From contig CAZQMV010000004.1 in the NCBI GenBank assembly GCA_964594635.1, positions 166,721-230,720 on the forward strand: DNA of 64,000 nt, in the 5' to 3' direction. The translations under genes and the position numbers were made by a program. This DNA comes from Berkiella sp964594635. Its GTDB lineage: Bacteria > Pseudomonadota > Gammaproteobacteria > Berkiellales > Berkiellaceae. The notes under the pieces are model-generated. The model was not told the origin of the DNA and did no database searches. It was given only the letters and a program-made list of their open reading frames with translations. Each line of letters begins with the position of its first letter. Position 1 is the stretch's first letter. Shown in pieces: positions 36,934 to 46,410 of the stretch.

Positions 36934-37283
36934 TAGCGACTTCTTGTGAGATGAATGCTCACGTTTTTAGCTTCTTTGAGCGCACCTGGTTTATGCAATG
37001 ACAAGGCAACCATGGTTGTTGGAAAAATCGCTAATAAGTGATGAGCTAATTTATCTGCAAATGTTTCAATTAATTGACAATGATGTGACTTGGTAAATTC
37101 AGTGATCACTTGCACGACGCGTTCATAATCAATTGCCTTTTCAATCGTATCGCTTGCCCCAATCTTGGCTGCATCCGTTTGAAAGGTAATATCGAGCCGT
37201 AATTTTTGTGGAACACGTTGCTCCCAAGCATGAATGCCAATAAGGGTGGATAAGGTAATGTCGCTAAGCGTGATGGTGTCCAT
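36933..37283 (-). CDS. folB: Dihydroneopterin aldolase
   Basis: Folate pathway enzyme converting dihydroneopterin to 6-hydroxymethyl-dihydropterin. 116 aa, typical length. The opening LSDITLSTLIGIHAWEQRVPQ (split here only by eye) and IDYERVVQVI with a conserved tyrosine, plus LIETFADKLAHHLL, are the family blocks. First gene of a folB-midA-like pair; plsY is divergent from it, 142 bp away, as in E. coli where folB and plsY are neighbours. Confidence 0.92.
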   Translation of the reverse strand: MDTITLSDITLSTLIGIHAWEQRVPQKLRLDITFQTDAAKIGASDTIEKAIDYERVVQVITEFTKSHHCQLIETFADKLAHHLLAIFPTTMVALSLHKPGALKEAKNVSIHLTRSR

Positions 37284-37425
37284 AAAACCGCATTCTCAAT
37301 CAATAACAGCCTAATTGCGGATAATATCGCAAAAGCACGCTAACAACAAAAATAATGACAGCTAACTTATACCTAGCATTCTGTTTCAAAGCCTTCTACA
37401 ATGGCGGCCTGCTAATAAAATAAGG

Positions 37426-38028
37426 GTGGCTATGCAATTCATTATTCTGATCCTCGGTGTTATCGGTGCTTATTTAATCGGATCCATTTCCAGCGCTATC
37501 CTGATTTGCAAAGTGATGCGTTTACCCGACCCTAGAATGGAAGGTTCAGGCAATCCTGGGGCCACTAATGTATTACGTCTTGGTGGAAAATTGGCAGCTG
37601 CTTTAGTCTTGCTCGGAGATATCGTCAAAGGCTGGTTGCCTGTTTTTGCCGTTAAACTGTTTACTGCCAATCCTTGGATCATTAGTGCCGTTTTATTAGC
37701 TGCCGTTTTAGGTCACATTTATCCGATCTTTTTTCAGTTCAAAGGCGGCAAGGGAGTTGCTACTGCGGTGGGGGGATTACTTGGTTTATCGTTAACCTTA
37801 GGCAGTATTTTTATTTTTACCTGGTTGGGTGTTTTTATTTTAACACGCTATTCATCGCTCTCTGCTTTAATTGCCATCAGTGCAGTGCCTTTTTTCGGTT
37901 GGGGATTTTTAGATAAGCGTTATGTTGTTGTATTAGCTTTCTTAGCGTTAATGACCCTCTGGCGTCATCGTAGTAATATTGAACGCTTGATAAGCGGTAA
38001 AGAAGGTAAATTTACTTCAAAATCCTGA
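37426..38028 (+). CDS. plsY: Glycerol-3-phosphate acyltransferase PlsY
   Basis: Inner-membrane enzyme acylating glycerol-3-phosphate from acyl-phosphate, the first step of phospholipid synthesis. 200 aa with five hydrophobic segments. The three catalytic loops are present: GSGNPGATNVLR, GHIYPIFFQFKGGKGVAT, and the late LMTLWRHRSNIERL. AAGGGTG precedes the ATG. Divergent from folB. Confidence 0.95.
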   Translation: MAMQFIILILGVIGAYLIGSISSAILICKVMRLPDPRMEGSGNPGATNVLRLGGKLAAALVLLGDIVKGWLPVFAVKLFTANPWIISAVLLAAVLGHIYPIFFQFKGGKGVATAVGGLLGLSLTLGSIFIFTWLGVFILTRYSSLSALIAISAVPFFGWGFLDKRYVVVLAFLALMTLWRHRSNIERLISGKEGKFTSKS

Positions 38029-38089
38029 TTTTTTTAATTGGTTTTTGGTAATAGGTCGGGAACTTTAGCCTTTAATAAGTGCTCTTAAC

Positions 38090-38108
38090 AGTATTAACAT
38101 TTAATACT
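38090..38108. promoter_or_regulatory. Inverted repeat just upstream of the 609-aa gene
   Basis: AGTATTAA, 3-base spacer, TTAATACT: a perfect 8-bp inverted repeat ending 13 bp before the ATG. Four TTAA tetramers lie between 38072 and 38104. The position suits an operator for the following gene. Function is inferred from position only. Confidence 0.5.
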
Positions 38109-38121
38109 AGCAGGCGCACCT

Positions 38122-39951
38122 ATGAAAAAGGGACCCAAAAAACTGGGAAGAACGGTAGAAAGTGAATATGCCAATGCCCTTAAAGCCAACAATCTAGATT
38201 CTTCAGAATATATCGTTTTATCCATGGGTTATCTTGAAAGTAATGCTGCCAAAGCACCTAAGGCATTAGATATTATCAAGCAAATTCGAGAAAATCATGC
38301 AAATGGCAATTATGTGTATGCCAAAAAGCTGATTGCAAAAGTGCTAACAGACTATCCCGCCGTAGCGACTCCTGAAATGGCCACTCTGATAACAAGCAGA
38401 GCTGCAACGTTAAAAGATGATCCCGATGCAAACCATAATCGACGCTTTATTGAAACAAGATTAGCTGAAAAGCTAGAGAGTAGTTTGGTAAAAACAAAGG
38501 CTTATGCGAGTGTAGCAAAACTGGTTCCTATTATGAAAAAAATGGGTATAAAAACCCCACTCCAAAATACTGGGCAGTCATTTGAAGAAGCAAGAGACAA
38601 TATTCTAAACATCTGTAAGCTGAATGATAATATTGAAATAGGCTTGAAAGGTGTAGTTGAAGACTACTCTCATAAAGATCGTTTTGAAAAATCAACTGCC
38701 TCCAAAGACAAGAAAGTGGCTAGTCGAAATGTAGGTATCATGAAAGCAATTACGCCTAATTTTTATGACTTGATCACTGACAGAGACATGCAAAGTAGGA
38801 TTGCCGATCGATTTAAAGTTGACGCTTCCAAAGATCGAGGCTTCTCAGCAACCAATGCGAGCGTCCCCTTTATTAATTCTATTTCTGGGACCACATTTAC
38901 CTTATCTGCTTTATTAACAGAATATATGAGAGAGCATAAAGGCGACCCAGAACTGCAAACAGATGTAAATAATATTGTTAAAACGTTTATGGCAGTTTAT
39001 ATTAAACAAGGCTTTCATAGCTTAGGTGAAATGACCCTAGTATTAAATCATCCAAATATTCAAAAGCTCTTTACAGATAACAAAGTGCAGCTCGATCTGG
39101 GATTTCCCCCCGCTGTATTAGATGAGGTTTATAGCGAAGCAGATCGCTATACGAAAGTCACCTGTAATAAAAAAGCCATGCAAGATCAATTAAGAGTAAA
39201 TGTAACACAGGTTTCACCCGTGGTGCCTCAAGTGCCTGTTACTGCGCCGGTATCCTCAGCTCCATTAGCTAAACCCGCAGTGCCTTCAGCAAAAGAGTTG
39301 GGCGTGGATGTCGGGAAAATAGTCACTTTTAACTCAGCACCTCAGTTAGGCAAAACGTATATGGAGTTTGCTTCTGAAGAGGCAAAGCAAAAAGCCTTTG
39401 ATGCTCTCATTAAGCAATTTGGTGATAAGTCGGTGAGGATTGCAGGTAGGGCTAAAACGATTGAGTTCTTAACCGATAATGTCAAAGAATATATGAAAAT
39501 CCCTCTGACAGCATCAACTACTGCAGCATCAACTACTGCAGCAGCAACTGTTTCTGTCGTGTCACCGGTTACAACAAAACCATCTGAATTACCACCAACC
39601 CTTGAAGCACTTGCCCCGACTACAAGACCAAAAGCCATTGTGCCTGGGCGTGATTCTGCTACTGCTGCTCCTTCAGTATCTGTGTCACCGGAGATACTTT
39701 TAAACGATGCACTTAAGAAAGGGACATTTACAAAATTTCAAGGTAAATCCGGCGACTACTTGGTCTTCAAGGATCAAAAAGAAATGGATGCAGCGGTGAA
39801 GGCAATTCAAGCAAAATTTGGTGAAAAAGCGTGTCGAGTGGCAGGTAATCCTAAAACCATTGAAGTGTATGCTGAAGTTCAAAAGCACATGGCAACTGAA
39901 AAACTCTTCCAGGTGCAGCCACCTCAAGATAAGCCAAAATTGAGTATATAA
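38122..39951 (+). CDS. Orphan protein with a duplicated C-terminal domain, possible effector
   Basis: 609 aa, unrecognised, no signal peptide. Residues 1-370 are helical and lysine-rich. From about 375 Pro/Ala/Val/Thr-rich linkers separate two copies of one ~60-residue unit, at about 394-458 and 532-590; both share F...Y..F, (Q/K)FG(D/E)K..R.AG..KTIE and end near V...M. The linker holds TTAASTTAAATVS, encoded by a 15-nt direct repeat near 39510-39540. Tail to tail with the next gene, 1 bp apart. Architecture (orphan body, low-complexity linker, repeated small domain) is effector-like but this is inference. Confidence 0.75.
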   Translation: MKKGPKKLGRTVESEYANALKANNLDSSEYIVLSMGYLESNAAKAPKALDIIKQIRENHANGNYVYAKKLIAKVLTDYPAVATPEMATLITSRAATLKDDPDANHNRRFIETRLAEKLESSLVKTKAYASVAKLVPIMKKMGIKTPLQNTGQSFEEARDNILNICKLNDNIEIGLKGVVEDYSHKDRFEKSTASKDKKVASRNVGIMKAITPNFYDLITDRDMQSRIADRFKVDASKDRGFSATNASVPFINSISGTTFTLSALLTEYMREHKGDPELQTDVNNIVKTFMAVYIKQGFHSLGEMTLVLNHPNIQKLFTDNKVQLDLGFPPAVLDEVYSEADRYTKVTCNKKAMQDQLRVNVTQVSPVVPQVPVTAPVSSAPLAKPAVPSAKELGVDVGKIVTFNSAPQLGKTYMEFASEEAKQKAFDALIKQFGDKSVRIAGRAKTIEFLTDNVKEYMKIPLTASTTAASTTAAATVSVVSPVTTKPSELPPTLEALAPTTRPKAIVPGRDSATAAPSVSVSPEILLNDALKKGTFTKFQGKSGDYLVFKDQKEMDAAVKAIQAKFGEKACRVAGNPKTIEVYAEVQKHMATEKLFQVQPPQDKPKLSI

Positions 39952-39952
39952 T

Positions 39953-42655
39953 TTATTTGCCCAATCGGTAAACCTTTTGCACATCACCGTCCAATGAGCA
40001 TTGTGCCAAAGTAACTTGCAATTGTTCCCATGCTTCTTGCGCTTGTTCAGGATGAGTAGATTCGTATTGTTGCTTCCATTTAAATTTTGCAGCAATAAGA
40101 GGTTCACTCAACGTTTGATAAGGGTGATCTTCTGGATAGAGAGTCAACGATTTTAACAGAGCTGTTAAGTCTTGACTACTTTGTCTTGTTAATATAGCAG
40201 CAAAAAACGCAGAATTATTGTCTTTGTGCCAGCACAATTGTTTTAAAAACAGATCCTGAAAACTTTGACGATCTGCATCATTAATATCGTCCAGTTCACA
40301 AAAACCTCGCAAAACCACATCAACTTCATGTGCTAGTGATTTGCGCAATTTCTTATCATATTCTGCATATTCTTTTAAAAGAGATAAAGGAATTTGAGTG
40401 CTACGATTAAATGTACTATCAAAAGGATCGACAAAGCTAACCAGAACTGGATCAGAAGGCGCAGGATCAATTTTGACTAAAATCCCTGGTTTTAAGAGCG
40501 AAGCTAGTCTTAATATCTCTGCATTGCCGGCGTGAGCCATGAGATAGTGTTGTGCTTTTTGAATTTCAAAGGGTGATAATTGCTTCGATTCTACTGATTT
40601 GTGTTGTTTGAGCGAATGTAATTGTCCGCGTTTTGGTGTTGTATTGAGAGAGCTTTCGTATTGTGTTACATAGACATCGACTTCTTTTATTGAACGATGG
40701 ATTTTAGTGAAAAGAGAAACCGTTTTTTCATCCATACCTGCATCGACCAATAATGCCTGATTGCTAAGTAAAGTATTTACCAAAAATTGCTGATCAACAT
40801 CGGCAAGTGGCCAGTCTTTTAAATCATTTTTAAATAGTAAAACAAACTGCTCAATGGCCGCCAAAAATTCATTTTTTGTCGCTTTTAGTGTTAAGAGTGT
40901 TTCCTTGTCAGAGTCATCAAATTGATTTAATGCATCAATGTGGCGTTCGATCTGTAAAGCGAGATCACGCTTATATTTTTTGAGATTCTGAGTATTCAAA
41001 ATATGTGAACGCCTAAGCCCTTCAATACATTGTTCTAACAATATCTGTTGGCGTGAGAAGGTGAACATTTCAGAAAATTCGTAAGCACCTAATTGACATT
41101 GAATATTCAGATCTTCAAAGTGTAGCTTAGATTTTGAAAACCAAAAGGGATAAAATTGATCTTTGTTATTTTTGTCTACTTGTATTTTAGTTTCTTTACC
41201 TCTATTGCTAAAGTAAATTTGTTCATATCTGTTTAATGCAGCAGCCAAGCGCGTATCAACTTCATTTAAAACCTTGTTTGATAACATTGCTTGTTCATGA
41301 GTTAAGCGCCCATGTTCTGCTTTCAGCGCTTGCCATCGTGCTTGTACGTTACTTATGTCATGTAAAGATGCAAGCTTGCTGTTAGACAAGCGACGAATAT
41401 CTTCCGTTAAGAGAGAGAGCTCCTTCATAATAACGCCGAGTTTATTGATAGCATTATGAGTGAACCCTTCATTTTCTAATTCAGCTTCTATGGATTTTCT
41501 AACCGCATGCACAATATTTTCATTAGCAATGGCTTCTAGGCGCTCTAGTAAAGTTTGTTCGATGCGTTCTTTCAAGTGAAACACTTCATCAATATAAGTA
41601 AGCGTTGCCATTTTAAGATGATTATTATCAAGTTCGCCAAAATCAGTCGTTAACTCATTGATAAATGCAGCAAGGTTTTCCGTGGTTAAGAGTTGATCGA
41701 CAAAGATATCATCGGCATGATTAGTCGGGTGCTTTTCGACGTTATTGATCCGATAAAATATCGCATTGATAATGTTAAATTCCACTTCGGGTGGTTGATG
41801 TGCAAATTGTGAAATGATAAATGCCTGCATTTTTCTTTTAAAATGATCTGATGGCGATTTAAATTCTTCTAGAGCAGTGATTTGATTATGCAGATGCATA
41901 TTGCCGATCCGCCCGATTAAGCCGGGAAAACAAGTAGGTTCATCAATAGGATCATCTTTACCGCGAAGGTCGCCCTCATTATTATGACCACGACGAATGT
42001 CTGCCAAATTTTCTACAACATTTAACATTTCTTCTTTAAGGCACTGCTCCCTTTGTGCTTCTAATTCGGGCTGGAGTGGCATATTTGGATCGCTTGCCGC
42101 TAGAATAAAATAAGCTAATAATTCTCTTGCGGAGAATGACTTTCCATTGCCATACACTTCGGGTGCGCCAGGGTGTAAACAACTGCCAAATTTTGTATCT
42201 GGTGCATCGTCTAAAAGTGCACGTAAAGCAGTTTTTCGTGTGCGAATTTTTTTGCTGTCTAATGGATTATACTGACGCTTATTGGGATCAGTTGCCATCG
42301 AGGGATCACCGCAACTTTTGGCTAATGAAGTGATTAAATCTCCTAAAATACCCTCAGTCCCCTTTTGGGCAACAAAAGTTGCACCGTATTGCGCCTTGAG
42401 TTTTTGAAAAAGATATAATGTTCTGGAAATTTCATCCCAGTCCATAGCACTTTCTCTATTTTGACCCAGTTGAGTGTAGTGCAGATCTTGCAAGGCTTTA
42501 TTGATCGCTAATTGATTTTGGATCGCTGTTAAGCATTCTTTAGAATCACGTGTTATGTTTTCCAAAAATTGCGCAGACGAAAAATTGTGTAATAGGCTGG
42601 TTCGATAGTGATTGAATAATGTGCTCACATCTTGATTTATTGAGCCTTCCATCAT
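39953..42655 (-). CDS. Large orphan helical protein in the kinase operon
   Basis: About 900 aa, unrecognised. The ATG at 42655 has AAGGA about 10 bases upstream; an in-frame ATG at 42673 lies 2 bp after the kinase stop but has no ribosome site. The protein is strongly helical and charged throughout, with likely coiled coils around residues 340-470 and 540-640. No membrane segment or signal peptide. Third gene of a minus-strand run 499 aa - 1244 aa kinase - this protein, so probably cotranscribed with the kinase. Confidence 0.75.
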   Translation of the reverse strand: MMEGSINQDVSTLFNHYRTSLLHNFSSAQFLENITRDSKECLTAIQNQLAINKALQDLHYTQLGQNRESAMDWDEISRTLYLFQKLKAQYGATFVAQKGTEGILGDLITSLAKSCGDPSMATDPNKRQYNPLDSKKIRTRKTALRALLDDAPDTKFGSCLHPGAPEVYGNGKSFSARELLAYFILAASDPNMPLQPELEAQREQCLKEEMLNVVENLADIRRGHNNEGDLRGKDDPIDEPTCFPGLIGRIGNMHLHNQITALEEFKSPSDHFKRKMQAFIISQFAHQPPEVEFNIINAIFYRINNVEKHPTNHADDIFVDQLLTTENLAAFINELTTDFGELDNNHLKMATLTYIDEVFHLKERIEQTLLERLEAIANENIVHAVRKSIEAELENEGFTHNAINKLGVIMKELSLLTEDIRRLSNSKLASLHDISNVQARWQALKAEHGRLTHEQAMLSNKVLNEVDTRLAAALNRYEQIYFSNRGKETKIQVDKNNKDQFYPFWFSKSKLHFEDLNIQCQLGAYEFSEMFTFSRQQILLEQCIEGLRRSHILNTQNLKKYKRDLALQIERHIDALNQFDDSDKETLLTLKATKNEFLAAIEQFVLLFKNDLKDWPLADVDQQFLVNTLLSNQALLVDAGMDEKTVSLFTKIHRSIKEVDVYVTQYESSLNTTPKRGQLHSLKQHKSVESKQLSPFEIQKAQHYLMAHAGNAEILRLASLLKPGILVKIDPAPSDPVLVSFVDPFDSTFNRSTQIPLSLLKEYAEYDKKLRKSLAHEVDVVLRGFCELDDINDADRQSFQDLFLKQLCWHKDNNSAFFAAILTRQSSQDLTALLKSLTLYPEDHPYQTLSEPLIAAKFKWKQQYESTHPEQAQEAWEQLQVTLAQCSLDGDVQKVYRLGK

Positions 42656-42675
42656 GTGTTTGTTTCCTTGCATGG

Positions 42676-45600
42676 TCAGGTTATTCTAATTGCAACAGCT
42701 GATTCTTTATCTTCGCTATTTTTAGGCGATTTTTTCATTTCGTTGAAAATTTCCTTCAACGCTTCTTTAAAAGAGGGACTTTCATCTTTACTCTTAAAAC
42801 GTTTATCGTCCACCATTTCGTTCAGCAATCGGCTCATCGTTGCATCAACATTGGGCGAGCCTTTTAATTCACCTTTAAAATACTTCACGAGAGCTGGAAC
42901 TTTTGAAGTGTCGCCATCTACATAAAAACGCTGTGCAAGTTCATCTAGTTTATGTAAATTCGCTTCCACCTGTTTAGACAGTGCAACTTTGTCTGGGTTA
43001 GCTATCATGGGTTGCGAGTGATTCCGGCTACTTTCAAAACGGGACGTTAAAGCTAGAGGCCTAGCTTGATCACTATTTGCGTCACTTTGAGAAGAGACTG
43101 GGGCTATGTTTTGTTGAGTCAATGCAGCAACTTGTGCTGGCGGTGTTTTTTTCATTTGCTCAAACGTTCTGACCAGATCTGCTGTGAATTCCTTTGGATT
43201 CTTAGGCGTTTTTGATTTTGAGAGTTCGGATAATAACCGAGACATGGCTTGGTCAACATCATGAGCATCGCTAATTCCTTGCTTAGCATAATTGATTAAA
43301 AGTTGGCTATCTGGATGTCGACTCGCTAGTTTATCGAGCAGATATAAATTACGTTTTACGTTCTGTTCCATAAGAGAAGGTTGTCTTTGGGGAGCTGGTG
43401 TCGTCACGGCGTCTTGAATAACAGGTTGTGGATTAGACGTCGCGATATCTTGTTTGTCCTTTTCTGCCGCTACAACAAGTTTGTATTCGTTTATTAAACC
43501 TTGCAAGCGAAGACGGACATCGCTCGCTTCTGGCCTATTGTTAACGCGCATATCCATCATTTCATGCATGAGATCTAACATTTGATTAATGATTTTTGCA
43601 CGTGGATCATTATTTGTATTATTGAAGCGGAAATTTTCCATAAAGCTTGAGGTAATTTGTTCTTGAATTTCACTTGGAACAGCAGGAGTTGGCAGACCAT
43701 CTTTATACGCACTAGGGTTCAGTTTTAGCATATCTTTGGCCATAAGTAAGGTAAATGTTCTTGCTAAAGCATAAATATCTTGTTTCGTAGAAATATTTTG
43801 TTTGTAATCAGAATGAAAATGCTCAGGACTAAAATTGGCAGCGCTACCAATACACATCTTTTTGGGTGTGCTTATCGTGGGATCACTTATCTGTTTAGAG
43901 CAACCAAAATCAATGAGTCGCATTTCATCTTTTTTAGGATCATATAAGAAGTTTTCAGCTTTAATGTCTCTATGAAGCACACCTTTAGCATGAACCATTT
44001 CAACTTGCGCAGTCATTTTTTCAAATAAATTTAAAAATTTCAAAGTATCAAATGAGCTCAGATCTTGATCGGCATCAACGTTGGCTACTGCGGGTTGTAA
44101 ATCAGCGTAATATTCTAATGTATGCTTTTCCTTCACTTTAGGTTGTTGAACTGGTGGTGATTTATAGAGTGCCCAAAAACCAGCAGCAGTTGGTTGTTCT
44201 TCTGTTGAGGCTGGAAGCGTTGACTCCTCTTGGGGGACAAAAGTTGCGGTATCATCTTTGATGACGAAAGATGCCGCATCATCTTTGATGACGAAAGATG
44301 CGGCATCGTCTTCGGGGACAAAAGATACGGCATCCTCTTTAGGAACAAAAGCAGCCGCTTCGATTTCTGGCGGTTGAGCAGAAGTAGAAGATTCGGTTTT
44401 TTGTGTTTGCAAAGGAGCGCTGGCTGCTGCTGAACTTTGTAATTCATATTTTGGTAATTGCTTTAAAACTTCATGCTCTATAATCATTTGACCCAGATGC
44501 AATCCAAATTGCGCACTGACATTCATCTCACCTTGAATAGCATTCAATGTACGATCAGGATCTTCATTATCAACATCTTGAATTTTGACCACATAAAATT
44601 CTTTTGCGACAACACCTTGATCAGGATTTGGTGTTTCAATCGCTTGTATCACTTTAACCGTTCCGAAGCCGCCTTTTCCTAATATGGCTTCATTCATGAC
44701 GTAAATATTACCGTGGTTATCCTTAAAAGCCTCGCAGATTGGCTGTCCTTTTAATGGGTGATCATCTGGGAAAATTGCATTGCGTAGTTCTTTTGCATCG
44801 GGATTTTTATGGAAAAAATCAATAATATAATCACGTTCAGTTTTACTCGCAAGATAACCATCGTTGCTTGCGACAGCTGCTGCATTAACCGTTTTTGGAA
44901 GACCAGAAGAATTTTGATCTGTCTGAGATTGCATTATGGGAGGTTCGTAATCACTGTAGCTGTCAATTTGCTGTGCTAATTCCATTCCTAAAATAGGCAT
45001 GACCGAATAAAATTGTTGTTGCATAGTAAATTGTGCAGGTTGTACTAATATCAGATCATCTGGTTGGGGTGCAGCTGGTGGAAGAGGTTGACTAGGTTGG
45101 GATGCATCAGGATTTTGCGCAGTCTCAGCTACCAAAATAGATTGTTGGATAGCAATGATTCTCGCAATGGATTGTTGACAGAGTGCATCATATTCTTTTA
45201 AAGTCGCTTCTTGTTTAGCAGGATCCTTTATTTTCCTAATTTGCTTAATAACCGCTTTTTCTGTTTGCTTATCTAATACAACAGGTCCATTCTGAGTATC
45301 TAAAGCCTTTTTAAACTGTAATAATGCCTCTTTAAGATTATTTGCTTTAATGATAATCGTATCGTTCAGTGCAGACTGAAGATTTTTTTCAATGGTAAGA
45401 CCTTTGCTTATAGCGGCATGTTCAAGATCAACATTATCAGATAAATGAGATTGACGTTGCTTAGAAAAAGATTTACTTAGAGAGCCAAAAGCACTGTATG
45501 CCTTGCTTGTAGCTGCCGAAATAGCAGCAGGAATGGCTAAAACAGCAAATGCTGGAGCACTGACCACTGCTGCTCCAATTTTAAATCCAAGAGAAGGTCG

Positions 45601-46410
45601 TGATTGTGCGTAACGATTAAAGTTCACAAGTTCATTCAATGATTTAACAGGGGTAGCCATCTTTTTTAAGCCGGTGATAGTACCTTGTGCAATAGCAATG
45701 GGTACTGCAGCAATGCCTGCAAGTACTTTTTTCTCTGTGGAGGCCTTCTTATCAACAAATAGGGTTTTAGTACACCAGCCCTTTGCTGCTTTAAGTGGAT
45801 TGGTTCTTGTCATTTTTTTTATAAAAGAATCTTTAGGATTTTTCATTGCGTCCAAATATCGTAGAGCATTATTAAGTACTTTTTGCGGGTTGCCTATCGC
45901 ACCTAAAGCTCTATTTTCAAACTGTGCTTTAAGATGCTCACCTTTAGCCCCTGCAGCCAAGATACGCCCGACGGTAACAGAACAATTGTTAGAGTTGAGA
46001 TCAAAAGCTTTATCTTCTGTTGTTATAGCATGCATTTCTTTTAACATGGCTTCAATATTCATGCCATCAGGATGACCTTCAGTAAAACCAGCAGATTGAT
46101 CAATTTGCATGCGAACAACGTCATCAGGAGGAGTTCCCGTGGTTAAATAACGGTCAAAATCAGCTTGTTCAATGCTTTTTGTAGCAGGTTGAATAGCAAG
46201 CGCTTTTTCCTTATTGGCAATTATTTGTTGTTTTACGTAATCCTTAAGTGCGATTGCTTCCTCGCGCGTAATCCGATTGTATAATCGATCATGAGGCGCA
46301 ATATGATTATTTTGCCAGCCAATTTCTGCCCGTAGCTTTTTTTGGGCAGAGCCTTTAAGTTTATCTTTATCAATTAAATATTCGAATGCCTGATCCAAGA
46401 TGCTTACCAT
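42676..46410 (-). CDS. Giant eukaryotic-like protein kinase with repeat insert and duplicated tail
   Basis: 1244 aa. Residues 1-520 hold an unrecognised helical region with an Ala-rich hydrophobic stretch (VSAPAFAVLAIPAAISAAT, about 280-300). The kinase N-lobe has GKGGFG at 578-583 and Lys609. A ~150-residue insert follows, containing five 9-residue repeats (686-730, xxFVPKEDA/ASFVIKDDA type). The C-lobe has HRDIKAEN with Asp815, DFG at 834-836, and SPEH. Two copies of another unit follow at about 1018-1089 and 1148-1228, both with NL..LD.LA.R, VD..MSRLL.E and MKK.P. All catalytic residues are present, so it is probably active. It overlaps the 499-aa gene by 7 bp and has little ribosome site of its own. 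Confidence 0.85.
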   Translation of the reverse strand: MVSILDQAFEYLIDKDKLKGSAQKKLRAEIGWQNNHIAPHDRLYNRITREEAIALKDYVKQQIIANKEKALAIQPATKSIEQADFDRYLTTGTPPDDVVRMQIDQSAGFTEGHPDGMNIEAMLKEMHAITTEDKAFDLNSNNCSVTVGRILAAGAKGEHLKAQFENRALGAIGNPQKVLNNALRYLDAMKNPKDSFIKKMTRTNPLKAAKGWCTKTLFVDKKASTEKKVLAGIAAVPIAIAQGTITGLKKMATPVKSLNELVNFNRYAQSRPSLGFKIGAAVVSAPAFAVLAIPAAISAATSKAYSAFGSLSKSFSKQRQSHLSDNVDLEHAAISKGLTIEKNLQSALNDTIIIKANNLKEALLQFKKALDTQNGPVVLDKQTEKAVIKQIRKIKDPAKQEATLKEYDALCQQSIARIIAIQQSILVAETAQNPDASQPSQPLPPAAPQPDDLILVQPAQFTMQQQFYSVMPILGMELAQQIDSYSDYEPPIMQSQTDQNSSGLPKTVNAAAVASNDGYLASKTERDYIIDFFHKNPDAKELRNAIFPDDHPLKGQPICEAFKDNHGNIYVMNEAILGKGGFGTVKVIQAIETPNPDQGVVAKEFYVVKIQDVDNEDPDRTLNAIQGEMNVSAQFGLHLGQMIIEHEVLKQLPKYELQSSAAASAPLQTQKTESSTSAQPPEIEAAAFVPKEDAVSFVPEDDAASFVIKDDAASFVIKDDTATFVPQEESTLPASTEEQPTAAGFWALYKSPPVQQPKVKEKHTLEYYADLQPAVANVDADQDLSSFDTLKFLNLFEKMTAQVEMVHAKGVLHRDIKAENFLYDPKKDEMRLIDFGCSKQISDPTISTPKKMCIGSAANFSPEHFHSDYKQNISTKQDIYALARTFTLLMAKDMLKLNPSAYKDGLPTPAVPSEIQEQITSSFMENFRFNNTNNDPRAKIINQMLDLMHEMMDMRVNNRPEASDVRLRLQGLINEYKLVVAAEKDKQDIATSNPQPVIQDAVTTPAPQRQPSLMEQNVKRNLYLLDKLASRHPDSQLLINYAKQGISDAHDVDQAMSRLLSELSKSKTPKNPKEFTADLVRTFEQMKKTPPAQVAALTQQNIAPVSSQSDANSDQARPLALTSRFESSRNHSQPMIANPDKVALSKQVEANLHKLDELAQRFYVDGDTSKVPALVKYFKGELKGSPNVDATMSRLLNEMVDDKRFKSKDESPSFKEALKEIFNEMKKSPKNSEDKESAVAIRIT
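44221..44355 (-). repeat. Five 27-nt in-frame tandem repeats inside the kinase gene
   Basis: The 135 bp encode five 9-residue units (AAFVPKEDA, VSFVPEDDA, ASFVIKDDA, ASFVIKDDT, ATFVPQEES). Two central copies share identical DNA over more than 20 bases, so they duplicated recently. The unit length keeps frame, so copy number could vary without breaking the protein. Confidence 0.92.

Noticed and set aside
44221..44355. Repeat array considered as CRISPR
   Set aside because: The units are contiguous 27-mers without spacers, lie inside a coding frame, and no cas gene is near.
44133..44447. 104-codon frame overlapping the kinase repeats
   Set aside because: It is a frame-shifted reading of the repeat region of the kinase gene, which has full domain support in its own frame.
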